The notes: a model not told the origin generated them from the sequence alone. A stretch of 64,000 nt of DNA from Caldilineae bacterium (GCA_020634625.1 JACKBJ010000015.1:26223-90222), one strand, 5' to 3'; shown: positions 54,340 through 64,000, numbered from the stretch's first letter. Made by a program: numbers and translations.

Positions 54340-55636
54340 GCGAGCCGCGGCGCCAGCGCAGGTAGCCGCGCGCCTCTTCGACCAGCCAACGGGCGCCGCC
54401 CTGGCGGAGCGCGCCGGCCGCGCGACGAACCAGACGGCCGGCCTCGCGCGGCCCCTGGGCCGGCCGATCGGCATCCGGCAGGGGACCGAAGATCGGCTCG
54501 AGCTCGAAGCGCGCCACGGCTCGACGCAGGGCCGCCTCGGCGACCCTGCTCGCCGGCACGGCGGCGTAGGGTCGGCCGAGCAGGGGCAGGATCTCGGCGT
54601 CGGACCTGGCGCGGAGCGCCTGCACCGCCTCGCGCCCGCGTGCCAGCGCCGCGAAGTCGAGCGCCAGGTCGGCCAGCATCGGCCAGCCGCGCCAGTCGGC
54701 GCGCGGCAGGGGCAGCCCTCCCGGCCCGGCCTCGATGGCGGAGGCAGCCGCGTCGATCAGGCCCTGGGCGGCCGCGCGATCGGCAGCGCCGGCGCGACAG
54801 GCGGCCAAGGCCAGGGCGGCCGGCAGGACCCGCGCCAGGTTCGGTGTGTCGTAGTTGCGCAGCACCGTGGCCAGCGCATTGCGCTCGTAGAGCCGCGCCG
54901 CACGACCGCTCGGCAGCTGGCCGGCGCTGCCATGATGTCGGTGCTCGACCCGGGCGGCCGGAACCTGCCGCAGCGTCAGGCCCGCCAGCTGCATCCGCCA
55001 TCCCAGATCCAGGTCCTCGTAGTAGGCGAAGTAGTCGGGCGCGAAACCGCCCAGGGCCAGAAAGGTCTCGCGCCGCACCAGCAGCGCCGCGCCGCTGCAG
55101 AAGAGGCTGGGCTGCGGCGGCGGCGGGGGTCCGGCCGGCACCGGCCGGCCATAACCCAGGGCATGGCCGTGCCCGGTGAACGAGGCCGCGCCGCCGTCGA
55201 AGTCGAGCCGGCTTCCGTCCCAGCTCAGGAGCCGCGCCCCGACGGCATCCGCGCCGCCGGCCGCGGCCAGCGCGAGCTGGCGCGGGGCGTCCGGCCGAAC
55301 GCGGGTATCGTTGTTCAAGAACAGCAGCCAGGGCGCATCGACCCGCTCGGCGGCGGCGTTGTTGCCGGCGGCGAAGCCGAGGTTCGAGCGGAACGCGATG
55401 CGGCGCAGGCGCGGATGTCGATCCGCCAGCCAGTCGAGGGAGCCGTCGCGGGAGCCGTTGTCGGCCACCACGATGGCCTCCGGCCCGGCCAGCCCATCGG
55501 CCGCCAGCAAGGCCTCGAGGCAGGGGCCGAGGTGCGCGCGGCCGTTATGGTTGAGGATGACGACGGCCATCTGGTCCAGCAACGCCGCCGCCCGTCGCTC
55601 GAGCGCTGGATCGGCGCTCGCGTCCTGGGTCATCAT
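54332..55636 (-). CDS. GT2 family glycosyltransferase
   Basis: 434 residues. The same architecture as the downstream gene: MAVVILNHNGRAHLGPCLEAL, VVADNGSRDGSLDWL, GFAAGNNAAAE, LLFLNNDTRVRPDAP and YFAYYEDLDLGWRMQLAGL. A long C-terminal Ala/Arg-rich helical part is unassigned. I take the ATG at 55636 because TATACT ends 7 nt upstream, giving a leaderless transcript; the next codon is also ATG. Head of a three-gene unit with the second GT2 and the ATL gene. Confidence 0.9.
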   Translation of the reverse strand: MMTQDASADPALERRAAALLDQMAVVILNHNGRAHLGPCLEALLAADGLAGPEAIVVADNGSRDGSLDWLADRHPRLRRIAFRSNLGFAAGNNAAAERVDAPWLLFLNNDTRVRPDAPRQLALAAAGGADAVGARLLSWDGSRLDFDGGAASFTGHGHALGYGRPVPAGPPPPPQPSLFCSGAALLVRRETFLALGGFAPDYFAYYEDLDLGWRMQLAGLTLRQVPAARVEHRHHGSAGQLPSGRAARLYERNALATVLRNYDTPNLARVLPAALALAACRAGAADRAAAQGLIDAAASAIEAGPGGLPLPRADWRGWPMLADLALDFAALARGREAVQALRARSDAEILPLLGRPYAAVPASRVAEAALRRAVARFELEPIFGPLPDADRPAQGPREAGRLVRRAAGALRQGGARWLVEEARGYLRWRRGSHG

Positions 55637-55643
55637 GCGCCGG

Positions 55644-55649
55644 AGTATA
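55644..55649 (-). promoter_or_regulatory. -10 element of the glycosyltransferase unit (leaderless)
   Basis: TATACT on the minus strand, then 7 nt, then ATG at 55636. Same geometry as at 7475 and 19922. Confidence 0.5.
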
Positions 55650-55770
55650 GCGCGCGGGGCCGAGCACGGACACAGATCCGGCACCGGAAGTGGCGGCGCC
55701 CGCATGGCGGTCGCGCGCGGGGGGCAGGGCCGACGGGTCCAGAATCGGGCTAGCCAAGCCGGCGACTTAA

Positions 55771-55779
55771 TGTTATACT
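55771..55779 (+). promoter_or_regulatory. Extended -10 promoter of the giant surface protein gene
   Basis: TGT-TATACT. The predicted leader to the ATG at 55938 is ~150 nt, the longest leader before an exported protein in the window. Confidence 0.55.
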
Positions 55780-55825
55780 AACGCCAATCTTGCCACTTCG
55801 ATCCGCGGCCCCCTTCACCCTGTCC

Positions 55826-55878
55826 CCATGCCACGGGCCGCCGTGACAAGCCGATCCGATGCGGACCCATGCCACGGG
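55826..55878 (+). repeat. Paired 12-bp direct repeat in a 5' leader
   Basis: CCATGCCACGGG occurs at 55826-55837 and again at 55867-55878, 41 bp apart, inside the leader of the giant surface protein gene. Possible regulator or RNA-binding sites; function unknown. Confidence 0.4.
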
Positions 55879-55937
55879 TTTCGATGTGAGCCCATCGCCA
55901 GAACGGCGACGGGGCACCGGTTTCACCAGGAGCTGAT

Positions 55938-58900
55938 ATGGACACGCCACGCAAGGGGCAGCGCGCCAGCGCGTCCCCCAAGGCCGTTTCGCCCCTTTCG
56001 CTCGGGTCCGCCCTGCTCGTCCTGGCGCTGTCCACCGCCCTGGGGCTCGTCGCCGGCGCGCGGTCGCAACCGACCTCGGCCGCGCCGCAGGGACAGGCCG
56101 TCGACACCGGCGAGTACAGCGCCTTGCGGGTGCATGGCTACCCCATCGTCGGCAACCCGAACCATCCGGCGCACGCCAACCGCCCGGCCACGGCGGGCGA
56201 CGACGGGCTGGTCGACCCCAACACGGGCCTGCTGCCCGAGGATCCCGCCTACACGGATCCCGACGGGCCCTTCGACCCCTACAGCGACCAGGCCCCCGAG
56301 ATGGACCTGGTGACCTGGAACCCGGCTTGGATCTCCGAGCGGCTGGGCGACCCCCGGTTGCGCGCCCAGTGGCCCGGCCTGACGGGTGTCGACGAGGTGA
56401 GCCGCGGCGCCAACCTGCGGGCATCGGCGGTCAACGCCTCCGAGAAGGTCTGGCTGCGCCACTGGTACGAGCCGACCCACCTGGACCTCGACCTGAACGC
56501 CGACGGACGCCTGACCGACGCCGACAACGACGGGCTGCCGGATGCGCCGATGAACCCCAGCGCCTCGGCGACCGACGAATGGTATCCGGCCATCATGGCC
56601 GAGCTCACCTACATGCTGCTCGAGAACGACCCGCTGCCCCAGGCGGCGCCCAGCGCGGATGCCCTGCACCGCTCGGCGCCGCGCCCGACCTGCGGCGCAC
56701 CCGGCTCGACCAGCATCGTCTTCCCGGTCGGCACCGAGCTCGAGCAGACGGATCCTTCGAGCCCGCCGCTGGGCCACGGATTGACCAGCCTGGACGCGGA
56801 CTTCGACGGCCGGCTCGACATGGTGCGCGTCTCCGACGAAGCCAGCCTTCCCAGCCTGCTGGGCGGGATGCGCATCGACTTCGACGGCGACGGCACGCTC
56901 GACGCGCTTGATGCCGACGGCAGCCCGCTGTCCTGCGACGAGCTGGTGGTGCTGCACACCGAGACCCTGGTCCTGCGCGCCGGCAGCAAGGCCCAGTTCC
57001 TGGACCACTTCGTCGAGCTCGGCCCCGTCTCCAACAGCGGCGCCGTGCTGGACGTCTGGAACAACTACGGCCTGAGCCCGCGGCGGATCCAATCGCGCAC
57101 CGTCGGCATCGGCGGCGCGCTGATCGCGGGCGACACCGGTCCGCTCCTCACCATCGTCCCCGGCGGCAGCCAGATCGGCAACATCCTGCCCGGCGCCTGG
57201 TTCGTCTACCTGGTCGACTCGGACCCGGACACCGACACGGCCATCGTCATCCTGGGTCGCGCGCTGGGCGCGCCCTGCGCATCCATGCAGGCCGCGCCCC
57301 TGAGCCCCAACCGCTCGCCCGGCGGCCCCTGGTTCCTCAAGCGCCTCTACGTGGACGGCCACGAGTACAACGTCAGCGCGATCGGCACCTGCGCCACCGG
57401 CGAGCTGCAGTCGATCACCCTGCGGACGCCGATCCCCAAGACGGACGTGACGATCGAGCAGCACTCGGTGCGCTTGCAGGGCTACGCGCTCGAGAATCCG
57501 CGCCAGCTGCCCTGGTTGCCCCTTCCGCCGCCCTTCAACCACGAGCACACCGTGCTCGAAGACATCCGCGACCTCGATGGCTTCGACGATCTGGATCCCG
57601 CGCCGGCCACCGAGATCGACCGCCCGCAGATCCGTTACATGGGCGGTCCGATCGGCCCCGTGCCGCCGGTTCTGGAGTCCCCCGACGCCCTGCCGTACAC
57701 CGGACGCCTCGAGGGCGGCACGGCGCAGGCCTACGTCGGCGCGCGGGGCTCGCAGTTCACCTACGTGCACGAGACGACCAACCCGGCCATGAGCGGGCAG
57801 ATGCGCGAGCGCCTGGCCGTCCGCCCCCAGGGGGACGCGCTGCCCGATCTGGGGCCGCAGCGTGACCTGGGCGACGCGCCGCAGGCGCTGGGCTACAGCA
57901 CCCTGCTGGCCGACAACGGGCCGCGGCACCTGCTGGTTCAAGGCGGCCCGGTCCTGGGCAGCTGCGTCGACGGCGAGGACGATGGCCAGCCGGCGATGGG
58001 CGCGACCGGCGACGAATCGGCTGGGCCCTGCGCCGGCGCGGACGACGACGGCATCGTCCTGCTCTCGACCCTCGAGCAGGGCATCACCAGCGCGCTCTAC
58101 CTGAACACCAGCAGCTCGCCCCGGGGCGGCCTGGCCAATGCCTGGATCGACTTCAACCGCGACGGCGACTGGGACGATGCGGGCGAGCACGTCGTGGTCG
58201 ACGAGACCCTGTTCGCCGGCAACCCGGTCTCCAACAGCCTGCTCTTCGAGACGCCCGAGGACGCCGTTCCCGGCGCGACCTATCTGCGCCTGCGCTTCAG
58301 CAGCCAGGCCGGCCTCGGGCCGACCGGCATGGCGCTCGACGGCGAGATCGAGGACTACCAGGTCGAGATCCGCGCCGCCAGCTGCCCCTTCGCGCCGATC
58401 GACGACTTCGAGTTCACCAACAGCGTCGCCCTGGGCAGCTTCCTGCGGGTCGACATCGACGACCAGGGCCCCAAGACGATCGTCGACGACGTCGGCCCCG
58501 CCGGCAGCGTGCTGGGCGAGATCCGGCGGGTGACCCTCGGCCCCTACCAGGGCGGCGGCCTGGGCCAGCCGCTCAACATGGTGATGTTGCGGGTCAACGC
58601 CGGCCAGCTGGAGTACGTCTCCAACCCGGACAGCCAGGCGCGGCTCACGCTCGACTACGATGCCGGCGGCGCCGGCCTCGGCGCGGACTTCTCGGCGATG
58701 GACCGCCTGCGCATCTACTACATCTTCGACGATGCGGGCGTGGCCTTCCAGACACCGCTGCGCATCACGCTCAGCGACGGCACGCACAGCGCCTCGCTGA
58801 CCCGGCTGGTCGCGGCCAGCAGCGTCCCCTTCAGCATCGACTTCGCCTTCGCCGACTTCGTCGGCATCGGCGCGGTCGACCTGACGGACGTCTTCAACAT

Positions 58901-61900
58901 CCAGCTGGAATCCACGGCGGCCAGCGCCCAGGACTTCGTGATCGATCAGCTACGCCCCTGCGCCGCCGCCCGGTCGCCCTTGACGGCGCCGGCGCTGGGC
59001 ACCACCGCGGCGCTGGAGCGTGCCAGGCGCCTGACGGCGGCCGGCCTCCAGCCGGAGGCCACGACCGACGATGCCGCGCCCGAGCCGCTCGCGCCGCAAG
59101 GCCTCGACCAGCAGCAGCTGCCGGCCTTCGACCAGGAGTGCCTGTTCTACAACGAGCAGGTGCTGACCCTGCCGCGGCACTACACCGAGTTCATCCTGCC
59201 CGACCTGGCCGAGGCCCCCGCCGGGGCCAGCTGGGACGCCGACCGCTACCTGCTGACCAGCGCCTTCACGGCGCCGACGGCGCGCTGGCGGCGCTGGACG
59301 ATGCCGAACGGGCCGCTGGCGGCGCAGATTCCTCCCGCGCCCTCCGACCTGAGCGAGAACTTGAGCGCGCCGCCGGGCGCGCCGCGACGGGCCAGCTTCT
59401 GGTTCGACCCGGACGACCCCGATCAGCAACCGGTCAAGCTCTGGCTGGACGAGACCGGCGCCCGGCTTTACGGCGGCCAGCCCGACGCACCCGAGCAGAT
59501 CGGCTGCGACCCCACGCGCCCGGCCCTGGCCTTCGGCGCCGGCAACCCGAACATCCAGGTCGACCGCCTCGACGACGGCCGGCCGGTCGAGGTGCTGCCC
59601 TACACCGACCCCTGGGCGCCCTTCAGCCCGCAGCACCCGCATGCCCCGCGCGGCGACATCCTGACGGCCAACCCGGCCTACATGGACGAGTTCCGCAACT
59701 CGGGCGAGGCGCTCGTGGCGCTCTACCGCCAGCTCTCGGCCAACGGCCAGAACGCCCGCGAGAAGGTCTACCACCGAACCTGGTTCGAGCCGGACCACTA
59801 TTCGAAGATCCGCTTCGCCGACGACTGTCAGCGCGACCTGCGCTTCGACGCCCTGGTCCAGGAGTTCAGCTACGTCTACCTGGACACCACCGACCAGCCG
59901 ACGGCCGTGCCGGCCGGTCGCAGCAGCTTCGCCTTCCCGATCGGCACCCGGGCCGAGGAGCTGCCCGCCCCGCGCGCCGGGACCGGGCTGCCGGCCGGCG
60001 GCGCCTTCGGCTATGGCCTGACCACCTTCGACGCCAACTTCGACGGCGAGCCCGAGGCCGTCACGATTCACTCCGAGCAGACCCTGGCCACCCACCTCGA
60101 GGAAGCCTGGCAGTCCTTCCGCCCCCGGCTCCCGGGCATCCCGGACGCGCCGATCTCCGGCCCCACGCTCGACTTCGACGGCGACGGGACGCTCGACGCG
60201 CTGGACGCCGACAACGTCGTCCTCAGCGGCGACGAGCTGGTCGTGCTGGCGATCGAGGACCTGGTGCTCGACCTCGATCCGACCACGCCGCAGACCGAGG
60301 CCGCCATGTTCCTCGACCACCTGGTGACGGTCGAGAACGTGACCCGCGGCCAACGCGCCCAGCTGCGCTTCTGGTTCACCGGCGGCGGCGGCTCGAACGC
60401 CCGCCCGCAGCCCCTGGGCGGCGTGCAGAGCCTCGACATCGGCGACGCGGCCATCGCCGACCGCTTCCAGGACCGCCTCACCATCGTCCACCCCGACGGC
60501 CAGAACCCGGGGGTGGACGGCGCCTGGTTCGTATACCTGAAGGATGTGGCGGGCGATCGCGATCAGGTCACGCTGGCCATCGGCCGCGCCCTGGGCGCCA
60601 CGCACTCGGCCATCGACGACGGCAACGGCGATCACGACCTGCTGCCCGGCGATCCCTGGTACCTCAAGCGCTTCTACGTCGACGGCCACGAGTACGACAT
60701 CCCGGCCGTGATGGTCCTGCCCGGCCTCGACGGGGACGCCGAGGACCTGTTCAAGTTCATCACCGTGCGCACGCCGGTGCCGATCGGCGACTTCTTCAAC
60801 CCGCAGGACTCGCTCCTGCTCCAGGGCTACTACGAAGGCGCGCTGCCCGACACGGCCAGCGTCATGCCGCCCTTCAACGTCGACCACACCATCGCGGTCG
60901 ACCTGGAGCGCCAGGAAGCCGAGGACTTCGGGCATACCCGGCGCTACGACGACTGCAGCGGCGACCTGGCGCCCTTCGGACCGCTCGAGGAGCGCATCGT
61001 CGACGCCGCCCGCGAGCCGCGTTACGGCAGCCAGCTGCACGAGATCCGCGAGGTCGACGAGCGGCGACCCGGCGGCGCGACCTGGCAGACCGACCAGTCG
61101 CAGGTGATCCCGGACCGCTTCCTGGACCTGAAGGTCTCGCCGGGACAGATCTACCTGTACACCTCCAACTGGACCTCGCCGGTCAGCCGCCTGCACTTCT
61201 ACGGCTGCCTCAGCGAGGACCCGCCGCTGCTGCCGGGCGAGGTCGACCTCGACCAGCTCGACCTGGCGGCGCTGGCCCGCGCCTGGGGCCTGCCGGTCAG
61301 CTTCGTGCCGGCGCCCAACGAGTTCAACCCGCCGCAGCCGGACGAGCCCGTCCTCGACCAGGGCCTGCCCTTCTACGCGCCCTGGTTCGACGCGCGGCTC
61401 GGCGGCCCGCCGGTGCGGGTCAAGCTCTTCTACGACCCGGCCGAGCCGATGAACGACATCTACGTCACGCGGGGCCGAATCCCCTGGGACGGCTCGGCCA
61501 GCGTGGCGGTCGGCGACACGGTCTGGTTCGACGCCAACGGCAACGGCCTCTACGAGCCCGAGCTGGGCGAGCCCGGCATCCCGGGCGTCGAGGTGGTGCT
61601 GCTGGAGGACACGGACGCCGACGGCGTCTGCACCGACGCCGACCTGCAGCTGGCCGCGACGCTCACCGACGAGAACGGCAACTACGGCTTCGGCATGCTG
61701 GCCGAGGGCGACTACATCATCGGCATCCCGGGCAGCAACTTCCTGCCGGGCGGGCCGCTGGCCGGCCTGCAGTCCAGCTTCGGCGACCTGCCGGCGCCGG
61801 ATCCGGACAACGATGTCGACAACGACGACAACGGCGCCCCGCCGCCGCCGGTGCTGCTCGGCTTCCTGGCGCGTCTGTCGCAGCTGTGGCGTGCGCCCGA

Positions 61901-64000
61901 GACGACCGACGCGCTGGGCAGCGGCAGCATCGTCAGCCTGGCCGTCACGCTCTCGGCCGGCGACGAACCGGCGGCCATGGGCGACCTCAACCCCAGCGTC
62001 GACTTCGGCTTCGTGACGCTCCCGCCCACCCCGACCGCCAGCCCATCGGCGCGGCCGACGGCGACGCCCAGCCCGAGCGCCACGGCCACGCTGACCCCGA
62101 CCCCCCTGCCGACCGACACCAACAGCCTCTGCGTCGGCGACACGATCTGGAACGACCTCGACGACGACGGGCGCTACGAGCCGGCGCTCGGCGAGACCGG
62201 CATCGCCGGCGTCACCATCCTGCTCTATGCCGACAGCAACGCCAACGGCAGCTTCACGCCCGGCATCGACGCCTTCGTCGGCCTGACCGCCAGCGACGCC
62301 AACGGCGCCTACACCTTCTGCGGCATCGCACCGGGCGACTACCTGATCGTCATCTCGGCCAACAACTTCGCCGCCGGTGGCGCGCTGGCCGGCGGCAGCT
62401 CGAGCCTGGGCAACGCGGCCGCGCCGGATCCGGACAACGACGTCGATGGCGACGACAACGGGGCGCCGGCCGCCGGCGGCAACGTCGCCTCGTCGGCCTT
62501 CACGCTGACGCTCGGCGGCGAGCCGGTCGACGACGGCGACGCCGACCCGAACACCAACCGCTCGCTCGACTTCGGCTTCGTCCTGCCGACGCCGCCCAGC
62601 CCCACCCCGAGCCCGACCCGGCAGCCGACGCCGCTGCCCACCGACACGGCCACGCTCTGCCTCGGCGACCTCGTCTGGCACGACCTCGACGACGACGGCG
62701 CGTTCGAGCCCGGCAACGGCGAGACCGGCATCGGCGGCGTGACGGTGCGCCTCCACCTCGACAGCAACGCCAACGGGATCTACTCGCCGGGCATCGACGT
62801 CCTGGTCGCCACGACGCTGACCGACGCGAACGGCGCCTACGTCTTCTGCGGCCTGGCCCCGAACGACTACCTCGTCGTCATCCCGGCCGAGAGCTTCCTG
62901 CCCGGCGGCAGCCTGGATGGCCTGGCCTCGAGCATGGGCGAGGCGGGCGCGCCCGATCCGGACAACGACGCCAACGACGACGACAACGGCGCGCCGGCCG
63001 ACGACGGAAGCGTCGCCTCGACCGCCGTCACGCTCGCCCTCGGCACCGAACCGATCGACGACGGGGATGGCGACCCCAACACCAACCGCAGCGTCGACTT
63101 CGGCTTCTCGACCGGCGGCGGATCGGCCACGCCGAGCCCGACGGCCACCGGCGGGCCGACGCCCACCCCGCTGCCGACCGATACGGCCACGCTCTGTCTG
63201 GGCGACCTGGTCTGGCGCGACCTCGACGACGACGGCAGCTTCGAGCCGGGCAACGGCGAGACCGGTGTCGCCAACGTCACGCTGCTGCTCTACAACGACG
63301 GCAACGCCGACGGGCAGCTCTCCGTCGGCGATGCCTTCGTGGCCCAGACCCAGACGGCTGCCGGCGGCGGCTACGTGTTCTGCGGACTGCCGCCCGGCGA
63401 CTACATCGTGGTGGTCCCGGCGATCAACTTCAGCGCCGGCGGGGCGCTGGCCGGCGGCAGCTCGAGCCTCGGCGCGGCCGCGGCGCCCGATCCGGACACC
63501 AACATCGACGGCGACGACAACGGCGCGCCGGTCGCCGGCGGCAGCGTCGCCTCGAGCGCGATCACGCTCAGCCTGGGCAGCGAGCCGGTCGACGACGGCG
63601 ACGCCGACCCGAACACCAACCGCACGCTGGACTTTGGCTTCGTCCTGCCGGCCGGTACGCCGGGCACACCGGGCACACCGGGTACGCCGGGCACGCCGGG
63701 TACGCCCGGTACGCCGGGCACGCCGGGTACGCCCGGTACGCCGGGCACGCCGGGTACGCCCGGTACGCCGGGCACGCCCGGTACGCCGGGTACGCCGGGT
63801 ACGCCCGGTACGCCCGGTACGCCCGGTACGCCGGGTACGCCGGGTACGCCCGGTACGCCGGGTACGCCGGGCACGCCGGGCACGCCCGGTACGCCGGGCA
63901 CGCCGGGCACGCCGGGTACGCCGGGCACGCCCGGCACGCCGGGTACGCCGGGCACGCCGGGTACGCCGGGCACGCCGGGCACGCCGGCGACCGCCACGCG
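55938..64000 (+). CDS. Giant exported multidomain surface protein (3' end outside window)
   Basis: At least 2687 residues; the frame is open to the window end. The signal/anchor helix is at ~23-42. A ~430-residue module occurs twice (about 108-545 and 1221-1658), sharing DFDGDGTLDALDAD, ELVVL, GAWFVYL, GRALGA and LKR-YVDGHEY. Between the copies is a GEVED-type domain (LANAWIDFNRDGDWDDAGEHV, GEIEDYQV). Four SdrD_B-like domains follow from ~1853 (VGDTVWFDANGNGLYEP, VGDTIWNDLDDDGRYEP and similar), joined by Thr-Pro linkers, then 37 Gly-Thr-Pro triplets. AGGAG precedes the ATG. Probably an S-layer or adhesin-like structural protein; function inferred. Confidence 0.88.
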   Translation, partial: MDTPRKGQRASASPKAVSPLSLGSALLVLALSTALGLVAGARSQPTSAAPQGQAVDTGEYSALRVHGYPIVGNPNHPAHANRPATAGDDGLVDPNTGLLPEDPAYTDPDGPFDPYSDQAPEMDLVTWNPAWISERLGDPRLRAQWPGLTGVDEVSRGANLRASAVNASEKVWLRHWYEPTHLDLDLNADGRLTDADNDGLPDAPMNPSASATDEWYPAIMAELTYMLLENDPLPQAAPSADALHRSAPRPTCGAPGSTSIVFPVGTELEQTDPSSPPLGHGLTSLDADFDGRLDMVRVSDEASLPSLLGGMRIDFDGDGTLDALDADGSPLSCDELVVLHTETLVLRAGSKAQFLDHFVELGPVSNSGAVLDVWNNYGLSPRRIQSRTVGIGGALIAGDTGPLLTIVPGGSQIGNILPGAWFVYLVDSDPDTDTAIVILGRALGAPCASMQAAPLSPNRSPGGPWFLKRLYVDGHEYNVSAIGTCATGELQSITLRTPIPKTDVTIEQHSVRLQGYALENPRQLPWLPLPPPFNHEHTVLEDIRDLDGFDDLDPAPATEIDRPQIRYMGGPIGPVPPVLESPDALPYTGRLEGGTAQAYVGARGSQFTYVHETTNPAMSGQMRERLAVRPQGDALPDLGPQRDLGDAPQALGYSTLLADNGPRHLLVQGGPVLGSCVDGEDDGQPAMGATGDESAGPCAGADDDGIVLLSTLEQGITSALYLNTSSSPRGGLANAWIDFNRDGDWDDAGEHVVVDETLFAGNPVSNSLLFETPEDAVPGATYLRLRFSSQAGLGPTGMALDGEIEDYQVEIRAASCPFAPIDDFEFTNSVALGSFLRVDIDDQGPKTIVDDVGPAGSVLGEIRRVTLGPYQGGGLGQPLNMVMLRVNAGQLEYVSNPDSQARLTLDYDAGGAGLGADFSAMDRLRIYYIFDDAGVAFQTPLRITLSDGTHSASLTRLVAASSVPFSIDFAFADFVGIGAVDLTDVFNIQLESTAASAQDFVIDQLRPCAAARSPLTAPALGTTAALERARRLTAAGLQPEATTDDAAPEPLAPQGLDQQQLPAFDQECLFYNEQVLTLPRHYTEFILPDLAEAPAGASWDADRYLLTSAFTAPTARWRRWTMPNGPLAAQIPPAPSDLSENLSAPPGAPRRASFWFDPDDPDQQPVKLWLDETGARLYGGQPDAPEQIGCDPTRPALAFGAGNPNIQVDRLDDGRPVEVLPYTDPWAPFSPQHPHAPRGDILTANPAYMDEFRNSGEALVALYRQLSANGQNAREKVYHRTWFEPDHYSKIRFADDCQRDLRFDALVQEFSYVYLDTTDQPTAVPAGRSSFAFPIGTRAEELPAPRAGTGLPAGGAFGYGLTTFDANFDGEPEAVTIHSEQTLATHLEEAWQSFRPRLPGIPDAPISGPTLDFDGDGTLDALDADNVVLSGDELVVLAIEDLVLDLDPTTPQTEAAMFLDHLVTVENVTRGQRAQLRFWFTGGGGSNARPQPLGGVQSLDIGDAAIADRFQDRLTIVHPDGQNPGVDGAWFVYLKDVAGDRDQVTLAIGRALGATHSAIDDGNGDHDLLPGDPWYLKRFYVDGHEYDIPAVMVLPGLDGDAEDLFKFITVRTPVPIGDFFNPQDSLLLQGYYEGALPDTASVMPPFNVDHTIAVDLERQEAEDFGHTRRYDDCSGDLAPFGPLEERIVDAAREPRYGSQLHEIREVDERRPGGATWQTDQSQVIPDRFLDLKVSPGQIYLYTSNWTSPVSRLHFYGCLSEDPPLLPGEVDLDQLDLAALARAWGLPVSFVPAPNEFNPPQPDEPVLDQGLPFYAPWFDARLGGPPVRVKLFYDPAEPMNDIYVTRGRIPWDGSASVAVGDTVWFDANGNGLYEPELGEPGIPGVEVVLLEDTDADGVCTDADLQLAATLTDENGNYGFGMLAEGDYIIGIPGSNFLPGGPLAGLQSSFGDLPAPDPDNDVDNDDNGAPPPPVLLGFLARLSQLWRAPETTDALGSGSIVSLAVTLSAGDEPAAMGDLNPSVDFGFVTLPPTPTASPSARPTATPSPSATATLTPTPLPTDTNSLCVGDTIWNDLDDDGRYEPALGETGIAGVTILLYADSNANGSFTPGIDAFVGLTASDANGAYTFCGIAPGDYLIVISANNFAAGGALAGGSSSLGNAAAPDPDNDVDGDDNGAPAAGGNVASSAFTLTLGGEPVDDGDADPNTNRSLDFGFVLPTPPSPTPSPTRQPTPLPTDTATLCLGDLVWHDLDDDGAFEPGNGETGIGGVTVRLHLDSNANGIYSPGIDVLVATTLTDANGAYVFCGLAPNDYLVVIPAESFLPGGSLDGLASSMGEAGAPDPDNDANDDDNGAPADDGSVASTAVTLALGTEPIDDGDGDPNTNRSVDFGFSTGGGSATPSPTATGGPTPTPLPTDTATLCLGDLVWRDLDDDGSFEPGNGETGVANVTLLLYNDGNADGQLSVGDAFVAQTQTAAGGGYVFCGLPPGDYIVVVPAINFSAGGALAGGSSSLGAAAAPDPDTNIDGDDNGAPVAGGSVASSAITLSLGSEPVDDGDADPNTNRTLDFGFVLPAGTPGTPGTPGTPGTPGTPGTPGTPGTPGTPGTPGTPGTPGTPGTPGTPGTPGTPGTPGTPGTPGTPGTPGTPGTPGTPGTPGTPGTPGTPGTPGTPGTPGTPGTPGTPGTPATAT
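63654..63986 (+). repeat. 9-bp tandem repeat (37 units) encoding collagen-like Gly-Thr-Pro
   Basis: 37 uninterrupted 9-bp units GG(T/C)-AC(G/A)-CCG encode (Gly-Thr-Pro)37, a collagen-like GXY tract in the giant surface protein. Only silent third-base changes distinguish units. Being a multiple of three, copy-number change would alter length without a frameshift. Confidence 0.93.

Noticed and set aside
58950..62756. Minus-strand open frame of 1268 codons, and a (Gly-Val-Pro)n frame at 63401-63997
   Set aside because: Both are antisense to the giant surface protein, whose SdrD_B and collagen-like features identify the plus strand as coding. The Val-Pro-Gly pattern is simply the complement of the repeat.

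Overview
The window is a contiguous stretch of very GC-rich bacterial chromosome with ordinary housekeeping genes and no sign of a phage, insertion sequence or CRISPR array. Several traits point to a Chloroflexota-like organism: secreted proteins with long Thr-Pro linkers, SdrD_B/GEVED surface proteins, class E/F-like sortases, a propeller protein ending in a short IHLPFL-type tail, and a fused arginine gene. This placement is inference from gene content; no rRNA gene is present.

Layout. 1-2.0 kb: end of a Thr-Pro-rich surface protein. 2.0-8.3 kb (minus): rsmG, a sortase, selA with a frame-disrupted start, and a Rad50/YhaN-like ATPase. 8.3-12.8 kb: glyA, a DUF4399 lipoprotein, then tRNA-Val-infC-rpmI-rplT and a SpoU methyltransferase. 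12.8-16.1 kb: a molybdopterin oxidoreductase, an O-antigen ligase-like protein and a flippase-like membrane protein. 16.3-21.9 kb: an MprAB-like two-component pair, an HtrA protease and a metalloprotease lipoprotein. 22.2-27.3 kb: the arginine operon argC-argBD(fusion)-NAGS-argJ behind a consensus promoter, an arginine-containing leader peptide and an intrinsic terminator, which looks like a ribosome-mediated attenuator. 27.4-30.0 kb: gyrA. 30.1-38.4 kb: membrane, DNA-binding, beta-propeller, PIG-L and sortase genes and a degenerate histidine kinase.

38.4-51.2 kb (minus) is the most unusual part. A histidine kinase and a sigma-54 activator precede a textbook -24/-12 promoter (TGGCAC-N5-TTGCA). 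That promoter drives a translationally coupled operon: a small two-helix membrane protein, a 2072-residue NACHT-like NTPase with about 40 TPRs, a C25/caspase-like protease, a divergent FtsZ/tubulin-like protein that has lost key GTPase residues, and a small protein homologous to the C-terminal module of the protease. I read this as a candidate uncharacterised signalling, conflict or cell-remodelling system. Its function is not established by the sequence.

51.6-55.6 kb: two membrane proteins of unknown function, an alkyltransferase-like protein and two GT2 glycosyltransferases. 55.9-64.0 kb: a giant exported protein, incomplete at the window edge, with a duplicated module of about 430 residues, a GEVED domain, four SdrD_B-like domains and 37 perfect Gly-Thr-Pro triplets.

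Promoters are recognisable as TGn-TATACT-like extended -10 elements. Several genes have the -10 hexamer 6-9 nt before the ATG and no room for a ribosome binding site, so leaderless transcripts appear common.
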